Shown here: in pieces, positions 17,336-28,621 of the stretch
How the letters are laid out: each line of letters opens with the position of its first letter
Numbering within the stretch: position 1 is the stretch's first letter
DNA from: Deltaproteobacteria bacterium
Lineage (GTDB): Bacteria; Myxococcota_A; UBA9042; PHBI01
Direction: 5' to 3'
DNA length: 64,000 bases
Assembly: GCA_020632715.1 (NCBI GenBank)
Contig: JACKFA010000005.1
Coordinates: 372,001 to 436,000, forward strand
The notes under the pieces: generated by a model
What the model saw: only the letters and a program-made list of their open reading frames with translations
The model's database searches: none
What the model was told of the DNA's origin: nothing
Position numbers and translations under genes: made by a program

Positions 17336-17432
17336 CTTCGGTCGCTAGGGTGTGCTCCTCGCCGACGCGCGGCGCGGCGGCGGGGCGGGGACCGGATGGC
17401 GCCCCCCCACCACACGACCCAGGAGACCTCTC

Positions 17433-18176
17433 ATGAAGACCGTGCTCATCACCGGGTGCTCGTCGGGCTACGGCCTCGAGATCGCGCGTCACTTCCACGC
17501 GCAGGGATGGAGCGTCGTCGCGACGATGCGGACGCCGCGCGAGGACGTGCTACCGCGCTCGGAGCGGATGCGGGTGCTCCGCCTCGACGTCACGCGGCCG
17601 GATACCTTCGCGGCCGCGCTCGCCGAGAGCGGGCCGCTCGACGCGCTCGTCAACAACGCGGGCATCGGCGTCGTCGGCGCCTTCGAGGCCACCTCGATGG
17701 ACCTCGCGCGCGAGGTCTTCGAGACCAACACCTTCGGCGTCATGGCGCTCACCCAGGCCGTGATCCCGCAGCTCCGCGAGCGGCGCGCCGGCGTCATCGT
17801 CAACGTCACGTCGAGCGTCACGCTCGCGCGGATGCCGCTCGCCGCGGTCTACACCGCGAGCAAGGCGGCCATCGAGGGGTTCAGCGGCTCGCTCGCCTTC
17901 GAGCTCGCGTCCTTCGGCGTCCAGGTGAAGCTCGTCGAGCCCGGCTACGCCCCGACGACGCGCTTCGCGAGCAACGGCGGGGCCCGCATGGCCGGGCTCG
18001 TGCCGCCGACCTACGCCCCCTTCGCGGAGCCCATCTTCGCCGCCTTCGCGACGCCGACCCAGGTGACGACCGAGGCGGACGTGGCCGACGCCGTCTGGCG
18101 CGCGGTCCACGACACGACGGGCCAGCTCCGCTTCCCGGCGGGCGCCGACGCCGTCGCGCTCGCGCAGGCGCGCTGA
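17433..18176 (+). CDS. SDR-family oxidoreductase, 247 aa
   Basis: ATG with AGGAGA 7 nt upstream. Classical short-chain dehydrogenase/reductase: nucleotide-binding TGCSSGYGLEIA near the N-terminus, NNAG (in LVNNAGIGVVG), catalytic Ser in VTSSVTLAR and the YTASKAA catalytic Tyr/Lys motif, followed by EPGYAPT. It should carry out an NAD(P)(H)-dependent alcohol/ketone interconversion in the cytosol. The basic residues after strand 2 (TMRTPRE) suggest NADP. Substrate unknown. Position and operators make it the likely target of the divergent AraC regulator. Confidence 0.92.
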   Translation: MKTVLITGCSSGYGLEIARHFHAQGWSVVATMRTPREDVLPRSERMRVLRLDVTRPDTFAAALAESGPLDALVNNAGIGVVGAFEATSMDLAREVFETNTFGVMALTQAVIPQLRERRAGVIVNVTSSVTLARMPLAAVYTASKAAIEGFSGSLAFELASFGVQVKLVEPGYAPTTRFASNGGARMAGLVPPTYAPFAEPIFAAFATPTQVTTEADVADAVWRAVHDTTGQLRFPAGADAVALAQAR

Positions 18177-18270
18177 CGGTCGATATGGCGAGCGGGAGCG
18201 GGATGGGTTAGCGTGGCGGCATGGGCGTCCACGACGAGCGACGACGGCGCCCCGCGACGCGGGGCTGAGC

Positions 18271-19167
18271 ATGCGCCCGACCGCCCGCTTCCGCACCCCC
18301 GACGGCCGCGTCGTCGAGCTCGGCCACGGCGACCTCGTCGGCCGCCTCGAGTCCGCCGCGCTGCACCTCGACGACCCGCGCGTCTCCGAGGCCCACGCCA
18401 TGGTGAGCCTCCGCGGCGCGACGCTCACGCTGCTCGCCCTCCGCGGGCGCCTCGCGGTCGCGCAACGCCCGGTCGCGACGCTCGAGCTCGCGCCCGGGCT
18501 CGAGATCGAGCTCGCCCGCGGCCTGACGCTCACGGTCGAGGCCGTGTCGCTCCCGGCGCGCGTCACGGCGCTCCGGGTCGCCGGCATGGACGTCCGCGTG
18601 CTCACCGGCGTCTGCTCGCTCTTCGGCCCCCCGAAGACCGAGCTCCGACCGGGCTTCCACGCCGACGCCCTCGCGCACGTCTGGGCGCGCGGCGACGCCC
18701 TCCTCCTGCGCCGCGAGGGCGCCCCCGACGCCGTCCTCGCCCCGGGCGACCGCGCGGACGTCGGCGGCGTCGAGCTCGCCGTCGTGGAGCTCTCCCTCGC
18801 GGCCGACGGCCAATACGTCACGACCGCCCGCGGCGCGGTCGCCGCGCCCCTCGAGATCATCGCCCGCTACGAGAGCGCCCACATCTACCGCGACCGCGAG
18901 CCGGCCCTCGTCCTGACGGGGATCTCCGCGCGGATCCTGAGCGAGCTCGTCGCCTGCGGCGTCCCGACCCCGTGGTCGGCCATCGCCGCCGAGCTCTGGC
19001 CCGACGAGCCGCCCGACGAGGCGCGCGCCAAGTGGGACGTGAACCTCGGGCGCCTCCGGAAGAAGCTCGAGCGCGCGCGGATCCGCGGCGACCTCGTCGC
19101 CTCCGACGGCCGCGGCAACGTCGAGCTCCGCCTCGAGCGCGACGACGTCGTCCGCGACGAGAGCTGA
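18271..19167 (+). CDS. FHA domain - winged-helix regulator, 298 aa
   Basis: The N-terminal 90 residues are a forkhead-associated domain (LVGRLESAALHLDDPRVSEAHAMVSLRG, with the Gly-Arg and Ser...His of the phosphothreonine pocket). The middle part (95-200) looks like a second FHA-like beta region. The C-terminal 95 residues are an OmpR/PhoB-type winged helix (SARILSELVACG...WSAIAAELWPD...KWDVNLGRLRKKLERA). There is no receiver domain. This combination points to a transcription factor switched by Ser/Thr-kinase phosphorylation, of which this region encodes several. A -10-like TAGCGT sits at 18210-18215. Target genes are unknown. Confidence 0.85.
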   Translation: MRPTARFRTPDGRVVELGHGDLVGRLESAALHLDDPRVSEAHAMVSLRGATLTLLALRGRLAVAQRPVATLELAPGLEIELARGLTLTVEAVSLPARVTALRVAGMDVRVLTGVCSLFGPPKTELRPGFHADALAHVWARGDALLLRREGAPDAVLAPGDRADVGGVELAVVELSLAADGQYVTTARGAVAAPLEIIARYESAHIYRDREPALVLTGISARILSELVACGVPTPWSAIAAELWPDEPPDEARAKWDVNLGRLRKKLERARIRGDLVASDGRGNVELRLERDDVVRDES

Positions 19168-19273
19168 GCGCGGCGCGCCGTCCGCCGCCGCCCGCGGTGG
19201 ACGCCCGCGCGGGGGCCGCATATCGTGAGGCCTCGACCTCACCGACACGCTCCCCGAGCCCACGGCGCCCCCG

Positions 19274-20398
19274 ATGGACGACAAGCAGGGCCAGCTCCGC
19301 TCCCCGACGATGGCCGGCCAGACCGGCATGCTCGCGCGCGTCGAGGGCTCCCTCGCCGCGGCCGTCCTCTGGGAGGAGCTCCCCTACTGGATGCGCGCGC
19401 GTTGGGCCGCCGCCGCCGGCGAGGCGCGCCCCGATCTGCTCGTCGCCTACGTGCAGCTCCAGGCGTCCCCCGTCGCCCTCGACGCCGCCATCGCCAACGA
19501 GCGCCTCCCGCCCGAGGTGCGCGAGGCCGCCCGCGAGCGCCTCGCCGAGATCGAGGCCGATCCCGACCTCCGCGCGCGCCTCCAGCGCCACTTCAAGCGC
19601 CTCGTCGACGGCTCCCGGAAGCGCCTCCTCGTGCGCCTCTCGACGGCCTCCGGCGCCGACGCCGAGCTCGACCGCACGGACCTGCTCGCCGAGATCATCG
19701 CCCTCCGCGGCCTCAAGAACGAGGTCGCCAGCGAGCGCAGCCTCGCGCGCGCCTTCCGCGCCATGTTCGTCGCGAAGAACGCCGTCGTCCTCTACGTGAT
19801 CGCCGCCCTCTGCGTCGCGGCCTTCATCGCCGTCGCGGCCATGGACGACCAGCCCGCGCGCGAGCTCCGCCGCTCGCTCGCCCTCTACCCGGACCTGACG
19901 CGCCCCTGGACGCTGCTCACGTACCCGTGGCTCCACCTGAACCTCGGGCACCTCGTCCTGAACGTCGGCGCCCTCGTCCTCGTGGGGCAGGTGCTCGAGC
20001 AGGTCCTCGGCCACCGCCGCTTCGCCCTCGCCTTCATCGGCTGCGCCGTCGGCGCCGGGCTCGCGAGCGTCCTCTTCAAGACCGTCGCCGGCATCCACTT
20101 CTACACGGTGGGCGCGAGCGGGGCCATCGCCGGCCTCGCCGGGATGGCCCTCTTCCTCGGCTTCTGGTTCCAGTCGCGCTACGGGCGGATCCCCATCCGC
20201 TACAGCGGCGGCACGCTCCTCGGCGGGCTCCTGCTCGCCTCGAACATGCTGCTCGCCGCCGCGAGCGGGGACCTCGGCGCCGATCACGGCGCCCACGTGG
20301 GCGGCCTCCTCATCGGGCTGACCGCCGGCTTCCTCGCCCGCGGCCGCCTCGCCGAGAGCGCCGATCGCACCTTCGCCGTCGCGATGGCCGCGCGCTAG
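19274..20398 (+). CDS. Rhomboid-family intramembrane serine protease, 374 aa
   Basis: Residues 1-165 are a soluble helical region. From about 172 there are six to seven hydrophobic segments. The rhomboid signatures are all present: WLHLNLGHLVLN in the H..N loop, GASGAIAG with nucleophile Ser282, and HGAHVGGLLIG with catalytic His341. It should cleave transmembrane substrates within the inner membrane. The long cytosolic N-domain is unlike GlpG and may gate substrate access. CATATCGT at 19218-19225 may be a -10 element. Its stop codon overlaps the stop of the convergent lipoprotein in the shared tetranucleotide CTAG. Confidence 0.92.
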   Translation: MDDKQGQLRSPTMAGQTGMLARVEGSLAAAVLWEELPYWMRARWAAAAGEARPDLLVAYVQLQASPVALDAAIANERLPPEVREAARERLAEIEADPDLRARLQRHFKRLVDGSRKRLLVRLSTASGADAELDRTDLLAEIIALRGLKNEVASERSLARAFRAMFVAKNAVVLYVIAALCVAAFIAVAAMDDQPARELRRSLALYPDLTRPWTLLTYPWLHLNLGHLVLNVGALVLVGQVLEQVLGHRRFALAFIGCAVGAGLASVLFKTVAGIHFYTVGASGAIAGLAGMALFLGFWFQSRYGRIPIRYSGGTLLGGLLLASNMLLAAASGDLGADHGAHVGGLLIGLTAGFLARGRLAESADRTFAVAMAAR

Positions 20399-20985
20399 AG
20401 ATCGTCGTCGGACGCCGTGGCGCCCATCTTCTCCGCGAGCTCGGCCTTGAAGAACGCCGTCTGCTTCATGCCGCTCATGCTCGGCGCCTCCGGCACGTAC
20501 GTGTCGAGGTAGGCCATCATGCGCTTGCCGTTCTTCGCGATGAACGCGGCCTCCTGCCCGGAGGGCACGTTGCCGATCTCCTCCTGGAGCTTGTCCCACG
20601 AGGCCCAGTCGTTCGCCGTCAGCGTCTTGCAGGCCGGCGCGCCCGCGTCGGAGGCGCAGCCGAGCCACTTGTTCGGCACCGTGTCGCGCCAGAAGCCGCG
20701 CGGCCCCGTCACGGCGTAGGCGAGCTCGTTGAAGGCGTCGAGCACGTCGCGCGGGGCGGGATCCGGGTCCGCGAGCGACGACTTCCAGGCGCGGAGGTAC
20801 TCGTCGCCGTAGTTGCCGAGCCGCTTCCAGAGGCCGAGGGTGTTCGACCCGCCGCCGACGCCCGCGGCCATCGCGGGCTCCTCGGCGCCCGCGGGCGGCG
20901 CCGACTCGGACTTGCTGCAGGCCGCGGTGAAGCTCCCGCCGAGGATGGCGGCGAGCGCGAAGGAGCGCACGAGGTTCAGGCCCAT
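20395..20985 (-). CDS. Lipoprotein of unknown function, 196 aa
   Basis: Good ribosome site (GGAGAACCGCC) before the ATG. Signal peptide SFALAAILGGSFTAAC. The mature part has a Trp-rich region (LGLWKRLGNYGDEYLRAWKSSL, GFWRDTVPNKWLGC) with one cysteine pair (GCASDAGAPAC) and ends in an acidic SDDDL tail. No known domain was recognised. The convergent overlap with the rhomboid gene is a packing feature and not necessarily functional. Confidence 0.75.
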   Translation of the reverse strand: MGLNLVRSFALAAILGGSFTAACSKSESAPPAGAEEPAMAAGVGGGSNTLGLWKRLGNYGDEYLRAWKSSLADPDPAPRDVLDAFNELAYAVTGPRGFWRDTVPNKWLGCASDAGAPACKTLTANDWASWDKLQEEIGNVPSGQEAAFIAKNGKRMMAYLDTYVPEAPSMSGMKQTAFFKAELAEKMGATASDDDL

Positions 20986-21031
20986 GGCGGTTCTCCAGGG
21001 CGCGACGCGCCCGCACGGTGAGATGAGAGAG

Positions 21032-21045
21032 ATGACGATCGTCAT
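21032..21045. promoter_or_regulatory. 14-bp palindrome ATGACGATCGTCAT upstream of a lipoprotein gene
   Basis: Perfect palindrome, 47 bp upstream of the ATG at 20985 (minus strand). The position suits an operator at or near the promoter of that lipoprotein gene. The divergent lipoprotein at 21187 is 140 bp away. Confidence 0.4.
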
Positions 21046-21186
21046 ATCAGACCCGGTCCGCTCGCGGAAGCGAGAGGCACTCACCCGGCGCGCCCGCTCC
21101 GGCGCCGCGGGACCCGCGCTCGCGCCCGCGCGGAGCGCCAGCGCGGCGCGTTGACCGGCCGCCCGTGCAGGTGCCATGGTGTCCCC

Positions 21187-21642
21187 ATGAGGCACATCGA
21201 GATAGCGCTCCTGGCAGTCCTCCTGTCCGTCCCGGCCATGTCCTGCAAGTCGTCGCGCAGCGGCCCCGTGCTCGCGGGCGCGTGGCGCACTTCGCCCGAG
21301 GATCTGCCCTACGCTGGCAAGACGCCGCGGATCCGGACGGTCTCCTACAACCTGATGCTCACCTCCGAGGAGGGCGCGCCGCTCGACGGCACCGGCTCGT
21401 TCTCGCCGTTCTTCTCGTCGGACGACTACCAGCACGTCCAGAAGGAGGACCAGCCGGCGACGGCCTTCGCGTGGACCCTCGCCGACGGGAAGCTCACGAT
21501 GACGCTGAAGGGCGAGCCCGGCGGCACCTGCGTCGGCGAGGTGCCGGACGCCGGCGGGGCGATCACCGTGAAGGTCGCCGGCTGCGCGCCGCTCGAGGCC
21601 AACGTCGGCGCCGACGTGGTCACGTTCGCGCGCCGCGAGTAG
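21187..21642 (+). CDS. Small lipoprotein, 151 aa
   Basis: The ATG at 21187 gives MRHIEIALLAVLLSVPAMSC, a lipoprotein signal with Cys20. The mature protein begins with a flexible Ser/Arg stretch and folds into a predicted beta domain (VSYNLMLTSEEGAPLDGTG, ATAFAWTLADGKLTMTLKG) with two more cysteines (GGTCVGE, VAGCAPLE). The pattern of strands is like small lipocalin or META-type domains, but I cannot assign it. No operon partner is evident. Confidence 0.7.
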   Translation: MRHIEIALLAVLLSVPAMSCKSSRSGPVLAGAWRTSPEDLPYAGKTPRIRTVSYNLMLTSEEGAPLDGTGSFSPFFSSDDYQHVQKEDQPATAFAWTLADGKLTMTLKGEPGGTCVGEVPDAGGAITVKVAGCAPLEANVGADVVTFARRE

Positions 21643-21791
21643 CGTTGGCTCGTCCGTGACCAGACCTGGTCCGTCTTTGACCATCGCGCGTCGTGGCCGC
21701 GCCCGCCTCCCGACGCTAGCCTCCCCCCCGTGCGCGCCCCCGCGACGACGGCGGCGGGCGCTGGGTGATCCCGGGTTCGTGCGAGGCGAGG

Positions 21792-24166
<2,375 letters not shown>

Positions 24167-24194
<28 letters not shown>

Positions 24195-25093
24195 TCCCGC
24201 GCGCCGAGCCCCTGCGCCCCGAGGAAGGGGCGCAGGAGGTCGATGACCGCGCGCACGCGCGGCACGTCGACGAGGGCGGAGGGCACGACGACGCGCATCG
24301 CGACGTCGCTCCCGACGACGCCCGGCAGGACGCGCTCGAGCGGCCCGAGCGGCGCGTGCGGATCGGGGAGGCCGGCCTCCGGGACGAGCGCGATCCCGTG
24401 CCCGGCGAGCGCGAGCTGTCGCAGGAGGTGCGCGTCGCGCGCGACGAGCTTGGGCGCCACCGGGAGGGCGCCACCGGCGGCGAGCGGCCAGGCGCGGCCG
24501 TCGTGATCGGGGTGGCGCCAGGCGAAGAGGTCGTGCTGGGCGAGCTCGGCGGCGGTCGTCGGGCGCCCGCGGCGCTCGAGGTAGGGGGTGGCGGCGACGA
24601 GCACGACCGGGACGCGCGCGAGCTCGCGGGAGCGCCACGGCCCCTCGGGGCTGCGATCGCCGAAGTGGAAGGCGACGTCGACGTCGACGAGCAGGTCCGC
24701 GGCGGGGTCGTCGGCGAACCGGAGCTCGAAGTCGAGGCGCGGATAGCGGCCGCAGACGAAGGCGTAGAGCTGCGCCGGGAGGGTCGGCGGGAGGCCGCTC
24801 GGGAGGAGGATCCGGAGGGTCCCCGCGGGCTCGGCGCCGGTCATCCGGATCGAGGTCACGAGGGCGCTCGCCTCCTGCACGAGGAGGCGACCGCGCGCGG
24901 CGAGCTCGGCGCCGGCCGCGGTGAGCGCCGCGCCGCGCCGCGAGCGCTCGAGGAGCGGCACCCCGGCGCGCGCCTCGAGCTGGTCGATGCGGCGCCGCAG
25001 CGTCGGCCGCGACATCTGGAGGGTCTTCGCGGCGGCGACGAGGGAGCCCGTGTCGGCGACGGCGAGGAAGGCCCGGAGCTCTTCGAGGTCCAT
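24167..25093 (-). CDS. LysR-family transcriptional regulator, 308 aa
   Basis: Residues 1-60 are the LysR winged helix-turn-helix (MDLEELRAFLAVADTGSLVAAA, LRRRIDQLEARAGVPLLERS). Residues 90-290 are the substrate-binding-protein-like effector domain (GTLRILLPSGLPPTLPAQL, VVLVAATPYLERRG, GHGIALVPE). It acts as a DNA-binding tetramer and responds to an unknown small molecule. The next gene on this strand is a lipoprotein (57 nt upstream boundary at 25151), so no clear divergent target is present. Its 3' end overlaps the lectin gene by 28 nt. Confidence 0.92.
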
Positions 25094-25101
25094 GCCCGGG
25101 T

Positions 25102-25131
25102 CCGATAGCGGGCGACGCGGCCCGCCGTCAA
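25102..25131 (-). promoter_or_regulatory. Putative leaderless promoter of the LysR gene
   Basis: On the minus strand TTGACG (25126-25131), 18-bp spacer, TATCGG (25102-25107), then 8 nt to the ATG at 25093. No ribosome site is present. The promoter lies in the short gap after the stop of the lipoprotein gene at 25151. Confidence 0.5.
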
Positions 25132-25150
25132 TCCCGAGCGCGCGCGGGCG

Positions 25151-25885
25151 CTACTCCGCGACGGGCTCGAAGTCCGCGGGCCCGCTCATGCCGTCGCAGG
25201 ACGCGCGGAAGCGGGTGGTCGTGAAGCGCGGCGGCGAGGCCGGGATCACCGTGAGGAGCACGACCTCGACGTCGCGCTTGTCCTCGAGCGTGCCGCAGCC
25301 GTCGGTGTAGACCTCGTCCACGGGCCGGACGACCGCCGCGCGGCCGCCGGCGACGCTCGCGATCTGCAGGTTCTCGACCGTGAAGCCCTGCCCGGTCCCG
25401 CCGGCGGTGGTCGCGATCTCCGCGACGCCGTCGCCGTCGATGTCGGCGACCCGCGCGATCGCGGTGCCCCACGCCTTCACGTTGGCGACGACCGCGCCGC
25501 CCTCGACCACGACGAGGTGCGACCAGGCGTTCGCCTCGTCCGCGAGGGACTCCGCGTCGCACGGGACCTCGGTCACGAGGTAGAGGCGCTGATCGCGCCC
25601 GGCCGCCGTGAAGGCGCCCGAGGCGGTGCCGGCGACGGAGAGCACGCGCCCGCCTGCGTCGCCGCACTGCTCGCGGTCCGTGAGGAAGGCGGGATCGACG
25701 GCCGTGAGCACCGTGCGGTCGAGCGCGCCGTCGCGCGCGGAGACCGGGGCCGTCGGGCCGTTGGCGACGCGCCCGTCGTAGATGACGATCGGCGCGGCGG
25801 CCGGGGCGTCGTGCGTGGACGGCGCCGAGGCGCAGGCGGCGGCGGAGAGGGCGACGAGGGCGGCGGAGGCGGTCGAGAGGCGCAT
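25151..25885 (-). CDS. Secreted lipoprotein, 244 aa
   Basis: CGGAGCCTCCCC precedes the ATG. Signal peptide with ALSAAAC lipobox. The mature protein contains a segment resembling an FG-GAP/VCBS or EF-hand-type calcium loop (VADIDGDGVAEIATT), flanked by strands (HLVVVEGGAVVANVKAWG, FTVENLQIASVAGG), and four scattered cysteines. It may be a small beta-propeller-like or calcium-binding surface protein. No enzymatic motif was found. Confidence 0.7.
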   Translation of the reverse strand: MRLSTASAALVALSAAACASAPSTHDAPAAAPIVIYDGRVANGPTAPVSARDGALDRTVLTAVDPAFLTDREQCGDAGGRVLSVAGTASGAFTAAGRDQRLYLVTEVPCDAESLADEANAWSHLVVVEGGAVVANVKAWGTAIARVADIDGDGVAEIATTAGGTGQGFTVENLQIASVAGGRAAVVRPVDEVYTDGCGTLEDKRDVEVVLLTVIPASPPRFTTTRFRASCDGMSGPADFEPVAE

Positions 25886-25995
25886 GGGGAGGCTCCGGAT
25901 CGGGTCGGGAGATGTCCGCGAACGGGTGACGCGCCCGCCATATGCCACGGCCCGCGCGTTTCGCCTAGAAGCGCCGCGTGGCGCTCGCGCGACGC

Positions 25996-26024
25996 TTGAC
26001 ATCTGCACGCCCGTTCAGCACGCT
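25996..26024 (+). promoter_or_regulatory. Promoter TTGACA-17-CACGCT, nearly leaderless
   Basis: A consensus -35 TTGACA (25996-26001), 17-bp spacer and CACGCT (26019-26024), then 9 nt to the ATG at 26034. It drives the DnaQ-like/GIY-YIG and phosphoesterase pair. The start of transcription should be within a few bases of the ATG. Confidence 0.6.
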
Positions 26025-26033
26025 CGTCGGGCG

Positions 26034-27773
26034 ATGTCGCGGCCCGCCCCGGAACCCGCGCGGCTCGTCGACGCGCCCGTCCTGGTCGTGGACTGCCAGG
26101 CGACCGGCGCGACGCCCGAGCTCGGCGCGCTCATCGAGCTCGCGTGGTGCGTCTTCACCCCGGCGGACCCGCGCCCGCCCGCGATCCGCGCGACCCTCGT
26201 CGCCCTCCCGGAGGGGCAGGCGCTGCCGCGGCGCGTCGCGTCCCTCACCGGCATCGCGCGCGCCGAGCTCGAGCGCGCCCCGCCCGCGGCCGACGCGTGG
26301 CGCGCGCTCGCCGCCGACGCCGCCGCCCTCCGCGAGCCCGGCGCCGCGGGCGTCGTCGCGGTCGCCCACGTCGCGCACTACGAGGCGCGCTTCGTCGCCG
26401 ACCTGCGCGCCCGCCACGGCGCCGACGGCGACCCCGCGCTCGACCTCCTCTGCACCCACGCCCTCGCCCGCCGGCTCCTCCCCGACCTGCCGCGGCGCAC
26501 GCTGCGCGCGGTCTCGGGCTACTTCGGCTGCGTCCTCGACGAGCACAAGCGCTCCGCCGCCCACGTCGCCGCCACCTGCGCCGCGTGGCGCGGCCTCGCG
26601 CGGGTCCTCGACGCGCAGGGCCTCGCCTCCCTCGACGCCGTCCGCGCCTGGGTCGCCGGCTCCCGCGCCCCCGGGCGCCGCGCCCCCGCCTACCCGCTCC
26701 CGGCCGAGGCGCGCCGGGCGCTGCCGCGCGGCCCGGGCGTGTATCGCTTCTTCGCCGCGGGCGACCAGCTCCTCTACATCGGCAAGGCCACGTCGCTCCG
26801 GCAGCGCGTCTCGAGCCACTATCACGTGCGCCCGGGCCCCGGGCGGGACCGCCACCTCGAGATGCTGAGCCAGGTGCGGCGCGTCGCGGTCGTCGAGACC
26901 GGCTCCCCGCTCGAGGCCGCGCTCCTCGAGAGCGACGCCATCAAGGCCGACACGCCGCCCTACAACCGCGCGCTCCGCGGCCGCCGCGACGGGCCCTGGT
27001 TCGCCTCGCGCGACCTGTTGCGCGCCGCGCCGCGCCCCGACGCCGCGCACCCGCTCGGGCCGCTCCCGAGCCCCGAGGACGTGACGGCGCTCGGCCACCT
27101 CGCCACCTTCCTCGACGCCGACGACGACGCCCCCGACGCGCTCGCCGCCCTCCGCGACGCGCTCGGGTTCCCGGGGGCGGGCCGCCTCGACCCGGAGGTC
27201 CTGCGCGCCGGCCTCGCCGAGCTCCGCGCCGCCCACCCCACCGCGACCGCCGCGCGCCCCGCCCTGCCGGGCCTCCTGAAGCTCGGCGCGCGCCTCTTCC
27301 GCGACGCCAGGCTCCCCGACGACGACGACGAGGCCGACGCCGAGGACCCGGCGCGCGACTGGGGCTGGGACCCGGAGCGCGTGCGCTCGCAGCTCGAGCA
27401 CGTCGTGCTGCGCGGGGCGCACATGCTGCGGCGGGCGCGCTGGCTCCAGCGCCTCGTGCACGCGACCCTCCTCTGGGCCCCACACACCGCGGGCGAGGGC
27501 GCGTACCGGCTCCTCGCCGTGCGCGACGCGCGCGTCGTCCTCGCCGAGGACGCGACCGCGGGCGCCGAGCCCGCGCCGCCGCCCGGGGCCGGGGCGCCAG
27601 CGACCGAGCGCCAGGCGCGCTTCGTGGGGGACGCCGCGACCTACGACCGGCTCCGCGTCCTGACGACCGAGCTCCGGCGCCTCGCGGAGGACGGCCGCCC
27701 CGTCGCGCTCCGCCTCGGCCCCGGTCGCCCGCTCGATGGGCGCGCGCTCCTCGCGCGGCTCCGGTGGCTGTGA
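26034..27773 (+). CDS. DnaQ-like exonuclease / UvrC-like GIY-YIG fusion with degenerate exonuclease motifs
   Basis: Residues 12-195 have the DEDDh exonuclease fold order, but three of four catalytic acids are changed: VVDCQATG keeps Asp20 and replaces the Glu with Gln22; AHVAHYEARF has Glu117 where Asp is usual; HVAATCAAW keeps His177 but has Cys182 for Asp. Residues 233-311 are an intact UvrC/Cho-type GIY-YIG nuclease: GVY (235-237), YIG (248-250), Arg258, Glu294 and PPYN. The fusion is known in Actinobacteria and elsewhere as a repair-type nuclease. The remaining 270 residues are the usual UvrC-like C-terminal helical part. It is coupled by GTGA overlap to a phosphoesterase. 579 aa. Confidence 0.85.
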   Translation: MSRPAPEPARLVDAPVLVVDCQATGATPELGALIELAWCVFTPADPRPPAIRATLVALPEGQALPRRVASLTGIARAELERAPPAADAWRALAADAAALREPGAAGVVAVAHVAHYEARFVADLRARHGADGDPALDLLCTHALARRLLPDLPRRTLRAVSGYFGCVLDEHKRSAAHVAATCAAWRGLARVLDAQGLASLDAVRAWVAGSRAPGRRAPAYPLPAEARRALPRGPGVYRFFAAGDQLLYIGKATSLRQRVSSHYHVRPGPGRDRHLEMLSQVRRVAVVETGSPLEAALLESDAIKADTPPYNRALRGRRDGPWFASRDLLRAAPRPDAAHPLGPLPSPEDVTALGHLATFLDADDDAPDALAALRDALGFPGAGRLDPEVLRAGLAELRAAHPTATAARPALPGLLKLGARLFRDARLPDDDDEADAEDPARDWGWDPERVRSQLEHVVLRGAHMLRRARWLQRLVHATLLWAPHTAGEGAYRLLAVRDARVVLAEDATAGAEPAPPPGAGAPATERQARFVGDAATYDRLRVLTTELRRLAEDGRPVALRLGPGRPLDGRALLARLRWL

Positions 27774-28621
27774 GCGGCGCCGCCACCGACGGCGTCGTGC
27801 GCGTGCTGCTCACCGGGGACACGCACCTCGGCTTCGACACGCCGCGCCGGCCGCGCGTCGAGCGCCCGCGGCGCGGCCCCGACTTCCTCGCGTCGTTCCG
27901 GCGCGCGCTCGCCCCAGCGACCCGCGGCGAGGTCGACCTCGTCGTCCACGGCGGCGACCTCTTCCATCGGAGCGGCGTCCCGTCGGGGGTCATCGGCGCG
28001 GGGCTCGCGGCGCTCGAGGAGGTCGCGGACGCCGGCGTCCCCGTCGCGCTCGTTGCCGGAAACCACGAGCGCGGGCGCCTCCCCGAGCCCCTCCTCTTCC
28101 GCCACCCCGGCTTCCTCGTCTTCGATCGGCCGCGCACCTTCGCGCTCGACGTGCGCGGGGTGCGCGTCGCCCTCGGCGGCTTCCCGTGGCTCCGGCGGGC
28201 GGGCGAGCGCTTCGTCGCCACGGCGCGCGACACGGGGCTCGCGGAGGCGCCCGCCGACGTGCGGCTCCTCTGCGCGCACCTCGCGTTCGAGGGCGCGGTC
28301 GTGGGCGCGCAGGACTTCGTCTTTCGGCCCGGGCGCGACGTCGTGGCGGGCGGCGCCCTCCCGGACGGCCTCGCCGCCCTGCTCTCCGGGCACATCCACC
28401 GCGGGCAGCTGCTCCGGCGCGACCTCGGCGGGCGCCCGCTCCGCTGCCCGGTCGCCTACGCGGGGTCGACCGAGCGCACCTCGTGGGCGGAGCGCTTCGA
28501 GACGAAGGGCTACGCGCGGCTCGCGTTCGCGGCCGGCCCGGCCGGCGGGGCGCTCACCGACGCGCGCTTCGTCCCGCTCCCGACGCCGCCGCTCGAGGCG
28601 CCGCGCCGGCGCTCCGCGTGA
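27770..28621 (+). CDS. SbcD/Mre11-like metallophosphoesterase, 283 aa
   Basis: The GTG start overlaps the upstream stop (GTGA), so translation is coupled. All calcineurin-like motifs are visible: GDTHLG (Asp17, His19), GGDLFHRS (Asp63, His66), GNHE (Asn98, His99), CAHLAF and GHIHRGQ. The spacing and the HLG/DLFH forms fit the SbcD/Mre11 and DNA repair exonuclease branch. There is no SbcC partner in the window. Together with the GIY-YIG fusion it looks like a two-gene DNA-processing operon. The stop codon lies inside a 17-bp palindrome. Confidence 0.88.
   Translation: MSGAATDGVVRVLLTGDTHLGFDTPRRPRVERPRRGPDFLASFRRALAPATRGEVDLVVHGGDLFHRSGVPSGVIGAGLAALEEVADAGVPVALVAGNHERGRLPEPLLFRHPGFLVFDRPRTFALDVRGVRVALGGFPWLRRAGERFVATARDTGLAEAPADVRLLCAHLAFEGAVVGAQDFVFRPGRDVVAGGALPDGLAALLSGHIHRGQLLRRDLGGRPLRCPVAYAGSTERTSWAERFETKGYARLAFAAGPAGGALTDARFVPLPTPPLEAPRRRSA

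Noticed and set aside
18222..18271. Short leader peptide before the FHA regulator
   Set aside because: The ATG at 18222 does not lead to a stop before the main ATG; it continues as a long out-of-frame shadow, so there is no mini-cistron.
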